DNA of 64,000 bases from Trematomus loennbergii (taxonomy: Eukaryota > Chordata > Actinopteri > Perciformes > Nototheniidae), in the NCBI GenBank assembly GCA_012861695.1, contig JAAOOA010000189.1:416501-480500 (forward strand), written 5' to 3'. The stretch's first letter is position 1. Every line of letters begins with the position of its first letter. Positions 46,288 through 61,147 of the stretch are shown piece by piece. Below the pieces are notes generated by a model, which saw nothing but the letters and a program-made list of their open reading frames with translations, ran no database searches and had not been told where the DNA came from. The position numbers and the translations under genes are program-made.

Positions 46288-47409
46288 TTTTATATATATA
46301 TAAGGTATGGTCTTCTCAATAATATCGCAGCGTGCGTCCTTGTGTCTGGGTCCTTAGTAAACTGGGGACTGAATAGGCTCTCGGCCAATCACGGGGAACC
46401 TGACAGAGCCAGCGTGTGTCATGCAGCCTCGTGATTGGCACAGCAGCGATAGGGGCGGGTCCTCCCCTTTGTGTACAGGACGCCTGGTGGGACAGGTCCG
46501 GGGTAGTCTCCTGCTGTGAGTGAACCGGCGCCTAGCTTGAGATAGCTACTGTGTGTAGCTGAATGCGTGCATTGCTGACTGAAAGATAACGTCTTCTGCC
46601 TCCATTTCTCCGTTCGCTACAATATGTTGGATTCATGTTAATGTGCATTTAAAGACATTTCAATTTGTGGAAAAAAAATGTTTGGAATCTTTTTTTTTTT
46701 AAGAAATATTAAAAATGGTCTAATCAACCAAAGATTTCGCGACCCCCTGCAGTACCTCCGCGGACCCCCTGTTGAAGACCTCTGCTTTAAGTAAACAAAC
46801 TCCTCAAAAGTTAGCATTACATAACTCTTCAGGAACATATTTAAAAATGACTTGTCAGAAAACTTGTAATGTAAAAGATAACTGTGTTAATGTCCGTAAT
46901 GAAGTGGGGGGGGTTTCATGGTGATATCTGGTAGTTTATTGTTTACCCTATTCTCCTGTAGTGTGTACAACATGTATGAGTTTTACAATCCACCTCTCTC
47001 CTCCTCAGAAGTCTCCACGTCAGTGTCCTTACTGTGCATCATTCCTCTGCATATTGTGAGGCTTCTCACACACACAGACTGCCTATCATTTAAAAGCTTA
47101 ACATATAATGTACCTGTCACATCCTCATGATGCTGATGGCAAACATTCTACCGATGCAATAGGGAACGTTCTGAATGCCTCATCAAATGGCCTTCATAAA
47201 GATCTCATTTGCATCAGAATCAGAATCAGAAGTGCTTTATTTGTCCGCGCATCGTGGAAATGTTCATGAACAGCAGATTGTGCAGGTAAGGTCAAGTATG
47301 CACACGTTATTAATAACACAATAGGTCAAAAACAATATAACAGACATGTACGCCATGTTAATAAAAGTAGCAGTAGGAGGGTATATTGCACAAAGTATTG
47401 TATATTTTT

Positions 47410-47625
47410 AATTGGAGGATAAAAACCTCTTTATTGGTCACAAATACATTTAAAAAGCACACACAGTGAAATGTGGTCTCTGCTTTTAACCCATCCTAGT
47501 ATAGCTATTGAGTGGGCCCTCTCCCAGCAGTAGCAGTCCACACTCCATTTTTAGATCTGTTCGGGGACTTGAACCGACAACCCTACGGCAGTTATTGCAC
47601 ATCAGAAGTCTGGTAGCTCTGTGTA
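47410..47625 (-). mobile_element. tRNA-type SINE, copy 4
   Basis: Paralog of 3583-3795. Confidence 0.5.
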
Positions 47626-47689
47626 CAAATGTGCAAAATAATCTGAGGGTTGTCTGAAGATAAAAAAAGTGAACTGTTGATGTATGCCA

Positions 47690-47790
47690 CTGTGGTGCTG
47701 TTGTTGCACCTGACCAGTACAGATGCCCACTGACCCACAGCCCCCTCTCCCTCCTCCCCAGTCCTGTGTTGCCCCAGCAAGCACAGACGA
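47690..47790 (-). pseudogene. DIRS-type RNase H scrap, copy 2
   Basis: Paralog of 3840-3955, with a few differences (GTTGTTGCACCTG for GTTGTCGCTCCTG). Confidence 0.5.
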
Positions 47791-48340
47791 TGAAAAGGAC
47801 TAAAGAGTTCTCATGAACTAAGTTCTGATGAACCTTTGTGGGAAAAGTACTGCGGTGTGAAAGCGCCTCATATAGATGTTTTTATTTTAAAGTAAATTCA
47901 GATTGAACAAAGTAAATAAATGTAAATTATAGTGTCCGTCCAAAAACAAAACATTACTTATAGTGAAAACCACCCTTGAATGATGGGATGGTAGACTAAA
48001 AGCTTTAGGAATCCAAACTATAACATATAATAAGTACCCTGTATCAAGATTGATGCAAAACAAGTGACATTTGACCTTTTTAGAGAGATTTAGCAACAAA
48101 AACCCACCTCTGGGGTCATTTGGGTGGATTTGCCGTTTCTCTGGAACCCATCGGTCGATTTTGGTGATTGCCATCTCTTTTGAACCGTTAGGGAAATTAA
48201 GTCATAAGAAATATTTGTACAGGCTTTAGACAAAGACTACATTTTAAGAAAGGAGAATAATTAAAAATGTGTGGATTGTTTTGTCAAACCAGGGATAAAG
48301 GCTGTAGAGTTTATTCACTTTTTCACATTTTTCTCCTTAA

Positions 48341-49685
48341 TGACCCGAAAAAAAGGAGTTGAATCTTAGAAAATGAAGTCAAAGCCTAACTGGGATTTAT
48401 TCGATTACCTGCTTATAAATATGTACAATTAGCGAGAGCATTTAAAAGGTCAAATGTCACTTGTTTTGCATCAATCTTGATACAGGGTACTGATTACATG
48501 TTATAGTTTGGATTCCCAAAAAAATGACATTCCCACAACAAATGACCATATCTTCACTTCTAAAAGGGGTACATTCATAATCTTTTTTCTCAAAGCAAGG
48601 ATACATCTGTGAGTTGGACGTCCAAAATAAAATAATTACTTATAGTGAAAACCACCCTTGCATGATGGGATAGTAGACTAAAAGCTTTAGGAATCCAAAC
48701 TATAACATATAATAAGTACCCTGTATCAAGATTGATGCAAAACAAGTGACATTTGACCTTTTTAGAGAGATTTTGTAAAAAAAAAACACTTCTGGGGTCA
48801 TTTGGGTGCATTTTCCATATCTCTGGAACCCATCGGTCGATTTGATGATTGACATCTCTTTTTAACCGTTAGAGCAATATAATCGAGGGGAAGTTCCTAA
48901 AACCCATCTAAACATCACCCATTGGTGAATGAGTGATGCGTAGCCAGAATGCCCCGGAACCGGAAGCTGCGATACACTCTGGTGGCTATCATTAGCAGCT
49001 AATATGAAATCTCCGTTTTTGACATAAAAATGGAATGATGGATTATCAGTAATCATTTCAAAGTGACAGACACATTGGATTAACCTATGGATTAACCCTC
49101 AGCAGCGTTTTTATCGTTTTAATGCCATTGAACACGACTTTTGATCAGAATAACAGCTAAGGTGAGAGGATCTCCCGTGAATGGTCCGTGAAGCTACGTG
49201 TTGTGATGTCTGTGTTTGCTTCCGCTGCCGCGAGTTCTGATCGCTCAGTGATGATACTGATATTTCTGGAATCTGTGGAATCTCAGTTTACTAATCGCTG
49301 GATTGGATGTGCAGTTACGATAAGTAATAAGGGTATTTATACCGTGAGTTCTGTGCTAAGTGCGTTAGCATTTTTCCGCTCAGGGCTAATTTAGACGCTT
49401 CTTGTGAGACTTGTGCTTTGTTTCGGTGAAAATGGTTCATATCTTCAGTTAGCTGAGTTTCTAACCGTTAAGTGAGTATGACACATTCATAGGTTTTTAA
49501 ATATTAAGAAGCCCTGAGACACAGTTTCGTGAAAAAACGACCCGCCAGAACCGGATTAGGGTCCTCTCGGGCTTAACAGGTTAAATGCTCTCGCTAATTG
49601 TACATATTTAAAAGCAGGTAAACGAATAAATCCCAGTTAGGCTTTGACTTCATTTTCTAAGATTCAACTCCTTTTTTTCGGGTCA
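48341..49685. mobile_element. Fold-back TTAA element, copy 3
   Basis: TTAA at 48337-48340 and 49686-49689, with the same long inverted arms. Confidence 0.75.
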
Positions 49686-49732
49686 TTAAAGAGCAACTTG
49701 CAGGGTTTTTTTTTTACTACATTTATTCTTAA

Positions 49733-50158
49733 AGGGGACCTATCATGCAAAATGCACTTTTGTACGTCTTTTACATGAATATGTGTCCCCGGTGTTCCAG
49801 GGAACTCACCAAGTGTCAGAAAACACAACCCTCTCTATTTTCCTCCATACCCAAATCTCTAAAAAAGGGGCTGCAACGGATCTGATAAAAACTGATCCAG
49901 ATTTGAACACTGTCCTGACGTCAGGACGGTGGCGCTACGGCTATTGGGCCAACTCCACCAATCAGGAGGAGACAGCCACGGCATTGCCGTTCGAAAGCGC
50001 TGAGACGCTGTAGTACATATGTCAGGCCTCTAGATGGTGCTGTTCTCACAGAATCAACCCTTGCAAAAACAGGGGTAAAAAAGTACAAATTGAGCGAAAT
50101 GAGGCATGGCTAAAATGCATGATCTGTTTGGTATTTTGAAAAAATAAAATATGCCTTA
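49733..50158. mobile_element. TTAA MITE, left part, interrupted
   Basis: Paralog of 5893-6379, preceded by TTAA at 49729-49732. It is cut at TA 50157-50158 by the element that follows; its right end does not reappear. Confidence 0.8.
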
Positions 50159-51290
50159 CAGATGGGGCATCTTATTTCAGACTCCAGCATACAGCTTCCT
50201 GCCTACTACCAGCCAGTTACCTGCCTAAGACCTGCCAAAGACCAGTATCTGGGAATGTTAAGCCCTCCCACTATTTTCCAAGAGGGCATTGCCAGATTTT
50301 CAATTTCAGGATTTAACCAGGAGATGGCGCTATATATTAAATAACTATGGCCAAACTAAGACTTAGTTTTTCACAAAAGAAAATGCAGATATTATATAAA
50401 AAACTAAAGTTAAAATCTTGTTTTTAATGCCCCAAGAGCAATAAAAACACTTGTTAAAAAAATCCTGAGTGAGGCTTTCATAAATTGCATTTAGCTGACG
50501 CTTTTATCCAAAGCGACTTACTATTTAATAAATGATAAATGATTATTCATAACAAATATGAGTGATGTGTGATTATTATTCATGCTATATACTGATATAG
50601 GGCTAAGTAAGCAATCAATCCTGCAAATGAACCCTTAGTTGTTCAATATATTTATTCAGACAATGTGAGTAGAAATACAGAAATTACATTTAGTTTATTT
50701 ATTTATGTAACTGTATTTCTCGTTCAAAGCACTCACTTTGTATGTTAACTTCCTGCCAGTAACTGATACAACTTAAAAAAGAAAATTACAAACAAAAATC
50801 CCAATATTTCAGAAAATATAAGGACTGTTTTCAGAGCTGGAAGAAGTACTCAGATTGTGTTTTTAATTCAAGTAGAAGAACCAGAGTGTAGGAATACTCT
50901 GTTACAAATAAAAGTCCTGCATTCAAAATGTTACTCAAGTAAAAGTACAAAAGTGTTAGCATCAAAATATACTTAAAGTACCAAAAGTAAAAGTACTTAA
51001 TATGCAGATTTGCCCATTTCAGAGTAATATATATGATATGATTTTATTATAATAACCCTTATCAACGCTGGTAAAGGTGCAGCTATATTTTAATGTACTT
51101 TGTATGCTGCAGGGTAGCTGGATTTACTCCAGGTCTGATTTAAGAGTTGATTTTATTTCACATTATTTATCCAAATCTGTCAAGTAACTAAAGTTATTGA
51201 ATAAATGTAAAAGTCCAAGATTTACCTCTGAATGTGGGGGGGCTCTGTTAGAAGGTGCGACAGGGGGGGGGGGGGAGAGAGGCCCGCCTT
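50159..51290. mobile_element. TA-inserting element end (CAGATGGGGC type) plus nested hAT-like MITE
   Basis: Starts CAGATGGGGCATCTTATTT directly after TA. The first 515 bp are the inverse of 61777-62292, the right end of the element at 58781-62292. About 50832-51230 is an independent hAT-like MITE (CAGAGCTGGAAGAAGTACTC ... complement of CAGAGGTAAATC), rich in AAAGTAC. After it, GGGGCTCTGTTAGAAGGTGCG matches 61622-61652 inverted. The other terminus of the TA element is not found; the sequence passes into the hAT block at about 51290. Confidence 0.6.
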
Positions 51291-51972
51291 TAAAAAATGT
51301 AAACAGCATCATGTAAGTTGCGCTGACAGGTGACAGAGGTCCACAGACGGTCCCGTAGACAGTTCACGAGCTCAGTCACTTCATAACACCAAAGATGGAT
51401 GGCGGTAAACGCTCTAAAGTGAGGCTAAACACTAATACAGAAAAAGACAAGGCACAGTGTAATGCCTGTTAATAGCTTGCCACAGGCATAGCTCAGTTCA
51501 CATAAAGCACAGCTATTGTGCAATACATTTGTATTGCATGTATATCTTTTATTTGTAAAAATGTCATTAAAGCTTAAAAGAATAAAGATATTTTGTTATC
51601 TAAACGTTTGACCTCTTTCTTTTACAATTTTGGAATCGAAACGGGGAATCGATAAGAACCGGAATCGATAAGAACCTGAATCGATAAGAACCGGAATCGA
51701 TAAGAACCTGAATCGATAAGAACCGGAATCGATAAGAACCGGAATCGATAAGAACCGGAATCGATAAGAACCGGAATCTGAATCGATAGATTTCAAACGA
51801 TACCCATCCCTAATGATGAGGCCCTTTGTTTAGCGAGCGTCAACGGGGGGGGGGGGGCACACTAATTGCGCCGCATAAGCATACGTGCGCATTTACATTT
51901 TGATGAGGCTCCCTCCACCAGGTGAGGCCCCACGCAGTCTGCGTGATCGGCCTGTAGGGAGGGGCGGCCCTG
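51290..51972. mobile_element. Nested hAT pair, left-truncated
   Basis: The right half of the inner hAT ends at 51812 (TACCCATCCCTA, then ATGATGAG) and that of the outer hAT at 51972 (GCGGCCCTG, then CCCTAACG). It matches 26265-26844. Their left ends are missing. Confidence 0.88.
51645..51772. repeat. 16-bp tandem repeat, eight units
   Basis: GGAATCGATAAGAACC repeated eight times with G/T variants at position 1. About three units in the copy at 26600-26650 and one in the copy at 8207-8222. Confidence 0.97.
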
Positions 51973-52150
51973 CCCTAACGTGTAAACTTATACACACATT
52001 TGTACCAGTGCTTTTCACAAGTAGACTCTTGCAGGCCAGAGGAGCTGGAGTGAGTCAACAACAACACAACAACAACAACAACACAAAAGACATATCTGAA
52101 GTGATCAGGAAGAACAGAAAGAGGAAAGGAAAGAGAGATGAAGAGACCAG

Positions 52151-53250
52151 AGGCCTGTACTACGAAGCTGGATTTTCGCTTAGCCGGCTAAATTCAGGGA
52201 AAACTCGGGCTTTCCGGTCCTACGACGCTGGTTCTCTTTTTAGCAGGCTAGATTTCCATGGTAACTTATGCTGAGCGGCAAACCTGCTCCGGAGCAGGTT
52301 AGGTGGCAGGCTAAGAGATCAACTCAGTGAAAGCACCGCCTGCTGACCAATCAGAGCTCCGTGTGCGGAGTTTAAAGCTATCAATTCATATGACAGGAGG
52401 AGAAAGGAAATACAGAAAAACTGCCGTTGCAGGAAAGACGACCGGCCAAAATCAACTGACTGTGTGAACGTGAAATGAATAGAATATCCCTCCCATCTTC
52501 AGAGCAATCTGACTATTATAACATTAGCGTTAAGAAAGCTTACTTAAATATCTGCCACGACATAAGTAACCGGATCAGAGTAACATTAAGTACAGTCCGC
52601 GGCACTGTGAGTGCAGACGTCGATGTGTCCCATTATCATTCATATCATATCACATCATAATGTATCATATATTTCCTTATTTGAGTCAGCTTCTTGAGCC
52701 GTATCTGGCCGTGCAACACTCACAGTGTCACATACTGGATGCAGAAGCATTATTTTAAGCAACACATTAAATTGACGAAACACTCGAGTCAAATTCTCCT
52801 AATTAAAGTCAGATCCACTCGTGTCTTAGACGGGGCAGTGATTTCATAAACCTGTTAATGTACGCATTCAAACACTTTTTCTGTTACCAGCTGTATTCAC
52901 CTTGCAGGTGCAGCTATGTGGCTTTGATCCTGGATAAAGTGTTTAAGTCATGGATGTTTAAAGTTTAACTTCCTCATATTTGACTAATATTAAAGTTCAC
53001 TTTTCATTCAGGAAGTATGACGCTGCGCTGTCAGTACGCTTCTCCGTGTTTGAGATTGGTCGAATGCTCCAAATACCACCCCTTTCATGTGAACGCGCAC
53101 CTAACTAGATAGGACACGGCGGCTTGAGCGATCCACTTGATATCCAGCGTCGTAGTACAGTTTAGCGCCAGCGCGTATGTTTTGGATTACGCCAACCGGC
53201 TAACTCCAACATATCCAGGTTAAGTTGAACCAGCTTCGTAGTACAGGCCT
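52151..53250. mobile_element. Harbinger-like MITE, 1.1 kb, CAG TSD
   Basis: Perfect terminal inverted repeats AGGCCTGTACTACGAAGCTG (21 bp in full) flanked by CAG at 52148-52150 and 53251-53253. The uninterrupted repeat unit at 27072 is the empty site. Three-base targets of the form CWG or TWA fit PIF/Harbinger. No transposase frame. A perfect palindrome is at 52281-52300. Confidence 0.85.
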
Positions 53251-53253
53251 CAG

Positions 53254-53335
53254 GAGGGTCAGAGCAGGAGGAAGAGGAGGAGATGAAGAGACCAGGAGGG
53301 TCAGAGCAGGAGGAAGAGGAGGAGATGAAGAGACC
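53254..53335. repeat. 42-bp minisatellite, middle remnant
   Basis: About two units stranded between two MITEs. The array resumes at 54637. Confidence 0.9.
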
Positions 53336-54148
53336 CGGGCCCTTTCTCATGTCATCAAATGTCCCTCCTCGACTCCTCGGTCCTCCGGTAGTGACCCGGA
53401 AATGAATTTTAGCGCGCCATGTTGAAGGACATCTCATTTCTCGAAATGCACACCGAGGACCGAGCATCGAGCGCGAGGAGGCTCTCTGGAGGAGCTATAA
53501 CCGAGGATACACTGATGGGTCCTCCACGGTCCTCCACGGCTCCTTCGTGGATGCATTTCCGGCAACAGTGATGTTTCAAAGAGTCGAGACGCACGGCCGG
53601 ACTTATCTCAGCCAATCACAGCTCTGCATGCATCCCCTGGATATTATTTTATTAACTGCTTTCATCGCGACGCGATGTTTACAGTGAGAACAGCTGTGAG
53701 GTCCGTGCAGAAAGCAGAGCAGTGTGTATAATATATATCACTCAGTATAACAGGCCTACTCTCTTTATTTGCTTTAGTTTAGTAGATATCTACAAACAAA
53801 GTCAATATTTTTCTAAAACCATTTAGTGCTTCACATAATAAATACACAACGGCTGTAGCCTGATGATATGCTTTAGGAGCTGTAGGTGCGTGTGTGTGGT
53901 GTAGGTGTGTGTGGTACAGTGTGTGCTTAGATGCAGCGGACAGACAGGTCTCAGTTGGTTTGGTGTCCTCTGCTTACTTGTAATACTTGTAAATAAAACT
54001 TTTGGCCCGTCATTTATTTCCCTCATTGTAGCGACCAGAGAGGGGAGAGGGGGGGGGGATATATCCAGTCTCTGATAGTGTTACGTTATTATGAGAGTGC
54101 TCTGTTTGATACTGAAATTGTATATATTTATGTAAATATATACATATG

Positions 54149-54179
<31 letters not shown>

Positions 54180-54187
54180 TGTGTGTG

Positions 54188-54225
<38 letters not shown>

Positions 54226-54245
54226 TGTGTGTGTGTGTGTGTGTG

Positions 54246-54292
<47 letters not shown>

Positions 54293-54636
54293 TGTGTGTC
54301 TGTGTGTATGTCCGCATCTGTAGCCTGTTATTGTCTCATTATACCGCACTGTGAATGAATTAAAAGTAAATATATAAGTGGTCATGAACACATCTGTCCA
54401 TCAGACAGAGGGCTGCTGTGCCTCCTGTCATCATTAATGGACGTCTCTTTAAAATGACCGCTCAGAGGAGAGGAGTTCTCATTTCTCTAACCGCCTGCTG
54501 CTTCCCCTCCTCTCTCCTCGGTTCCCCTCCTCGGCTCCTCCGCTCGCATCTCCTGTAAGTCTCGAGGATAGGAGTCGAGGAGGGGAGTCGAGGAGGGGAG
54601 TCGAGGAGGGACATTTGAAGACATGAGAACGGGCCC
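53336..54636. mobile_element. MITE with GGGCCC ends, 1.3 kb
   Basis: Left GGGCCCTTTCTCATGTCATC and right, inverted, GGGCCCGTTCTCATGTCTTC; the inverted repeats run about 45 bp into CCTCCTCGACTCC. The target duplication is unclear (at most CC). Subterminal GAGGAGGGGAGTC repeats on the right. A TG tract lies at 54146-54310. No transposase; superfamily not assigned. Confidence 0.75.
54146..54310. repeat. (TG)n microsatellite, interrupted
   Basis: TG run with several GG/TT interruptions inside the GGGCCC MITE. Confidence 0.97.
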
Positions 54637-56619
<1,983 letters not shown>

Positions 56620-56623
56620 TGTC

Positions 56624-56666
56624 CTCCTCCAGTCTTCAGTAATGAACCTGGACCCTCAGACACAAA
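56624..56666 (+). pseudogene. Truncated NLR-like exon, copy 3
   Basis: Same as 19499-19541. Confidence 0.5.
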
Positions 56667-57037
56667 GTAAGAGTTTCTCCTGTAAACTGACCTGAAGAGG
56701 ATTCAGTTTGTTGGTATCTGATAATCTAAACTGTTTAATGAAACCCAGTAGAGTACATTAACAAAGTGTAATTGATCTCTTGCTTCTTGTCATCATCAGA
56801 GATAGTAAATAATCTACTAGTGAAATAATCCTCACACTCTACATGTTGGACTTTGTGTTAAATTAAGCAAATAAAACTCAAATATGTAAAACGTTTCACA
56901 CTCAAATGAATTTTAACAACAGAAACCCACAATCACGACTCAACAACTCTAAACATCTTTAATAAGGTGAACAGTCATAGATCAAAAGCTGCTCTTTAAA
57001 TAAACTAATGATGTTTAAACATGTGTTGTTTCCACAG

Positions 57038-57142
57038 ACAGAGAGCAGAGTCTACGGTCTCCATGTGGTCTCTGAAGAGTGACCGGTCTAAAGAGTGGCT
57101 TCCTCTAAACTTCAGTGATGAACCTGGACCCTCAGACACAAA
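57038..57142 (+). CDS. NLR-like N-terminal exon, copy 3
   Basis: Same 105 nt, same splice sites and same peptide as 19913-20017. The three copies show almost no substitutions, in contrast to the indel-ridden LINEs beside them. That fits recent duplication and perhaps gene conversion. The LINE begins 22 nt after the donor. No downstream domain exons are present to the end of the window. Confidence 0.5.
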
Positions 57143-57360
57143 GTAAGAGTCTCTCCTGTAAACTTTTTATTTTTATTTAACCTTTATTTAACCAGATAAA
57201 AACATTGAGATAAAATCTCATTTTCAATGCTGACCTGGCCAAGAAGGCAGCAACGTTACACATAACACAAACATATAAAATACAGAGAACATAACTAAGA
57301 AAACAAAAGAGGAAAAAGCAGTCACTACATTGTGCACATTAGGACAGTAAAAAAAGTACA

Positions 57361-58740
57361 CTACTTGTTACTGCAAGAGCAGCTGGTGGTGAGGACTTCA
57401 GACAACTTCAATTTAAAACATGATATAGAGACAAGTGCCCTCAGTTTGAGGCGTGATTGAAGGTCATTCCAAGACCAAGGACCATAATAAGAAAGACTCC
57501 TTTTTCCAGCCTCAGTCCGCACAGCAGGAACCTGGAACCGTATCCAGGCACTGGATCTGAGGTTGTAAGAATCGCAAACTGGGGCAAATCTGACACATAT
57601 GTAGAGTGGAAGCTTACCTAAAATGGCTTTATACATTAATAAAAACCAGTGCTGCATCCTACGCATAGTAAGTGAGGACCATCCAGTTAGGCTATACAGT
57701 GTGCAATGATGAGTCCTATAGGGTGCATTTGATATAACGCAGTGCAGCATGGTAGAGTGGGTCAAGTTTGGCTAAAACAGTGGGACAGGCAAATCTATAG
57801 ATGGTATCACCGTAGTCCAGCTGGGACAGGAATAAGCCAGAGACCAACCTTTTACGGGATGAAATTGAAAAACAACATTTAAGTCTGAAAAGGAAGCCAA
57901 GAGTGAATTTCAATTTCTTTGTTAGAACTTCAATATGGTGTTTAAAGTTCACATTACTGTCCAACCAAAAGCCCAGATATTTGTAGGTATCAACAAACTC
58001 AACAGAAACGCCATCAAGGGTGTCAATGGAGAGGCAAGAGGAGGACGCTGACTTGGGAGCAAAAAGCATTGCTTTGGTTTTCTTACTGTTCAATAGCAGT
58101 TTGGAATCAAGACGTGCATGCTGCAGCGTGATACAATCTGATTTTAAATTGGAAACGGCCATATCCAGAGAAGGAGCACATGAGTATACAATAGTGTCAT
58201 CAGCATACATATGATAGGTAGAAAATTGCATCTGATTACAAATATTGTTTACATATAATAAAAAGAGCAAGGGCCCCAAAATAGAGCCCTGTGGAACTCC
58301 CTTCTCCAAGGTGACAGGGTCAGAGACAGTACTACCCAACCTGACGCATTGGGTACGGTTGGTTAGATAACTCTGAAACCAGCAAATGGCATTGTGACCG
58401 AAACGACCAACATAACATTAGACATAATGTGGTGATCTACAGTGTCAAATGCTTTGGCTAGGTCAATAAACAATGCAACACAAACTGATTTCTTATCCAA
58501 AGCAGCCTTAATATCGTCTAAGACGTTCAGACTGGCAGTCACAGTACTGTGCTTTGATCTGAATCCAGATTGCATAGGGTTAAGGATGTTGTGTGAATTT
58601 AAAAAAAGTTTTAGCTGAGTAGAAACAAGGGACTCAAGAATCTTTGATAACACAGAAAGATTTGAGATAGGACGATAGTTATTCAACTCCGTGGGATCAC
58701 CAGCTTTCAAGAGGGGCGATACCAGAGCTTTCTTCCACAC
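57361..58740 (-). pseudogene. LINE reverse transcriptase, copy c
   Basis: Three frames. 58363-58740: LVSPLLKAGDPTELNNYRP to LAKAFDTVDHH. 57716-58339: GVPQGSILGPLLFLLYVN, YADDTIVYS, TYKYLGFWLDSNVN, LSQLDYGDTIY. 57361-57765: the C-terminal domain (YSLTGWSSLTMRRMQHW; RSLSYYGPWSWNDLQSRL). This is the longest uninterrupted palm to C-terminal stretch of the three copies, with the catalytic Asp pair intact. Lesions: a few bases lost near 58405 and a frameshift near 57720-57765. Confidence 0.9.
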
Positions 58741-59393
58741 AGCTGGCAGTGTGTGAGTGGACAGGGAGAGATTAAAAATACAGATGGAGCGTCTTATTTT
58801 GGACAGTTTGAAACGCGAGGGTCGTGATTGGTCCGTGATTGGTCCGTGATCGGCCCGTGATCGGCCCGTGATGAAGAGCCAGCCCCCAGTCTGACTTGAT
58901 ACCGCCCCCGTGATAAATAAATGTAATTATTGTGAAGCCAGCTGCAATGGATCATTGATCCACCAGGGGGTGCAGTGGGGTTCCACACTGGAGTCATGTG
59001 AAATCAACTTCGACACAGTAAGCTGGATGTACAGTATGTCTGGTACTAATGTATAGCGGATCTTTGTTAAGATCCATATGTCACGGATAGGATCATAGTC
59101 TGTGCTAAATAAGACATGTAATCATTTACAAAACATCACCATGTTGTTATTTAACAAAATAATGTTGTTTAGTCGAAAAAAACGAACGAGAGGAAATGCA
59201 GCCGGCTCTCGATTTTTAATCCTAATTTAATCATCATCTTCACCACGATCATTTATGTTTATGTTCGCCGAATTGACATGAAATCACTGACAAATATGAA
59301 TATACTGTATTCAACTTCATTAAAATGTTATTAACGTGCCTAACTCAGTAATTCACTAAAAATATTTATATTTTAATGGAGCCTTGTCAGGCA

Positions 59394-59426
59394 GATCAAG
59401 ATCCGCGTAGCGGAGGGATCTTGATC
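59394..59426. other. Hairpin-forming inverted repeat
   Basis: GATCAAGATCC and GGATCTTGATC, 11-bp arms around an 11-base loop, inside the TA element. No following T run, so not terminator-like. Confidence 0.8.
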
Positions 59427-60464
59427 CCTGGGTGTTATTTTTCCCCATAATGACCAAGTCGCTGCAAATTATCCCGCTTATTACATGGCCACATTCTCAA
59501 CAAAGTAACGACATGACTCCCAATATTAATTTAAATGCTTTTATGGATTTAGAAAATGTTTTTATTGATTTAAAAAATAGTTGTATGTATTGATTTAAAT
59601 TGACATGCATCCGCTAAGAAAAATAGTCCGTTGTTACCGTTTTTTAAACAGTCAGAAGGAAACGGCAGCTCTCAGCTGTGTGTTTACACACCTAATGGCC
59701 CATCACAGCTCTCCCCCCCTGATCTTTCTTTTCCAACAGTTAAGTTAACTGTAGGTTACTCTGAGTGACAAGCTTACAGTTAGTGAAGTAACACTTTTTT
59801 TTTGTGAGTCACGACCTGGCTGTTTCATTCTAACATAACGCTCCAAATATGACTGTTTCCACTCGGACTTCAATACAGCAACACCATTGTTTGGTTTCCA
59901 TGGTAGCGTGTCTCTTTAGTAGCGTGCACTCCTTTCCTGTAAATTACAGGTCCAGCCAGGCAAAACAGTAATATGAAATATGAACGTTAGTTTTTAACTG
60001 AAATGATCAAATAAAGTCAAAATGTCACAGTGTTTACAAACATTGACCATACCGTTCACCAGCCCCCACCCCCCTATGTTGAGTATAGCCTACTCTTTGT
60101 TTAAAACTAATTGGCCATCGGAATGTGTGTCCCAACCCCCCCTGTGATATCTCTTCTCCAGCAGTCTGTAGGTTTGTGTTCGCATATTTATGCTGTCGCA
60201 GTTCCTGTTGTTTCTATCGTGCATTGCCGGTATGAAAGGGTCTGTGCCGGAAATATCAAGATAACACGGCAGGGTCCGTTACAGTTTGTTTTCATCTGAT
60301 TTCAAATAAACAAAGTCTTGGCTTTCAGAATATTAAACTTGTTTCGGCAAATTTAGATGATAAATACAACTATGAAGCTTGTAACGGCATAATTACTTAA
60401 GCGGAGAACGGAGTAATTTAACGTTACAGCAGGCATAACAACAGCCGGTGTTTTTTATTAATAT

Positions 60465-61147
60465 ATATAGTCGTTATTCATTTGTTTTAAAGCTCAATAA
60501 GGAAGATTTAAACTTTCACACACGTTGACCGGCGAAAAACTCTGCCCGGTTCACCTACCCCCCTCTGAGTGAATACCTGTTAACTTCACATCTTGTCACA
60601 AACTTTTTGGAAGAAAAGACTGACCCAAGATATCTTGGTTTGATTTGGAGAAGGCTTTTAAAGCCTATTGTATACTAACTCTTCCCGTCAAGAATATGAA
60701 TAGAACTTAGATAGATCACTTTACATTTCTGCAAATGAATAGCTAAAAATATGTATTTCTTAATAAACTAAATAGGCCACCATTGGTAGCAGTTCTCATT
60801 ATATACTTCTCAGTAACTGCTCCCTTAAATTAAATGTATTCTGTAGATTTTGGGGATTCATTAATGCATTTATTGCCATCACCATGCTTTTTCAAGACTC
60901 TTTTAAATTCTATCATTTTATAAGGACTTTTCAATGTTCGACATTGCGTGAAACAGAGGATTTCGACATTCTGTATTCCTTGCTTACTTCCTTAAACCTT
61001 TTCTCCTCCTTATCTCTTTCATGACTTTTTATTTAATGCCGGTGTTTATTTTATTATTATATATAGTCGTTATTCATTTGTTTTAAAGCTCAATAAGGAA
61101 GATTTAAACTTTCACACACGTTGACCGGCGAAAAACTCTGCCCGGTT
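60465..61147. repeat. Internal direct repeat of the TA element
   Basis: About 89 bp at 60465-60553 (ATATAGTCGTTATTCATTTG to GCCCGGTTC) recurs at 61059-61147. An inverted match to the post-GT-tract sequence of the alpha units (9050-9140) lies just before it at 60296-60385. No gene. Confidence 0.8.
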
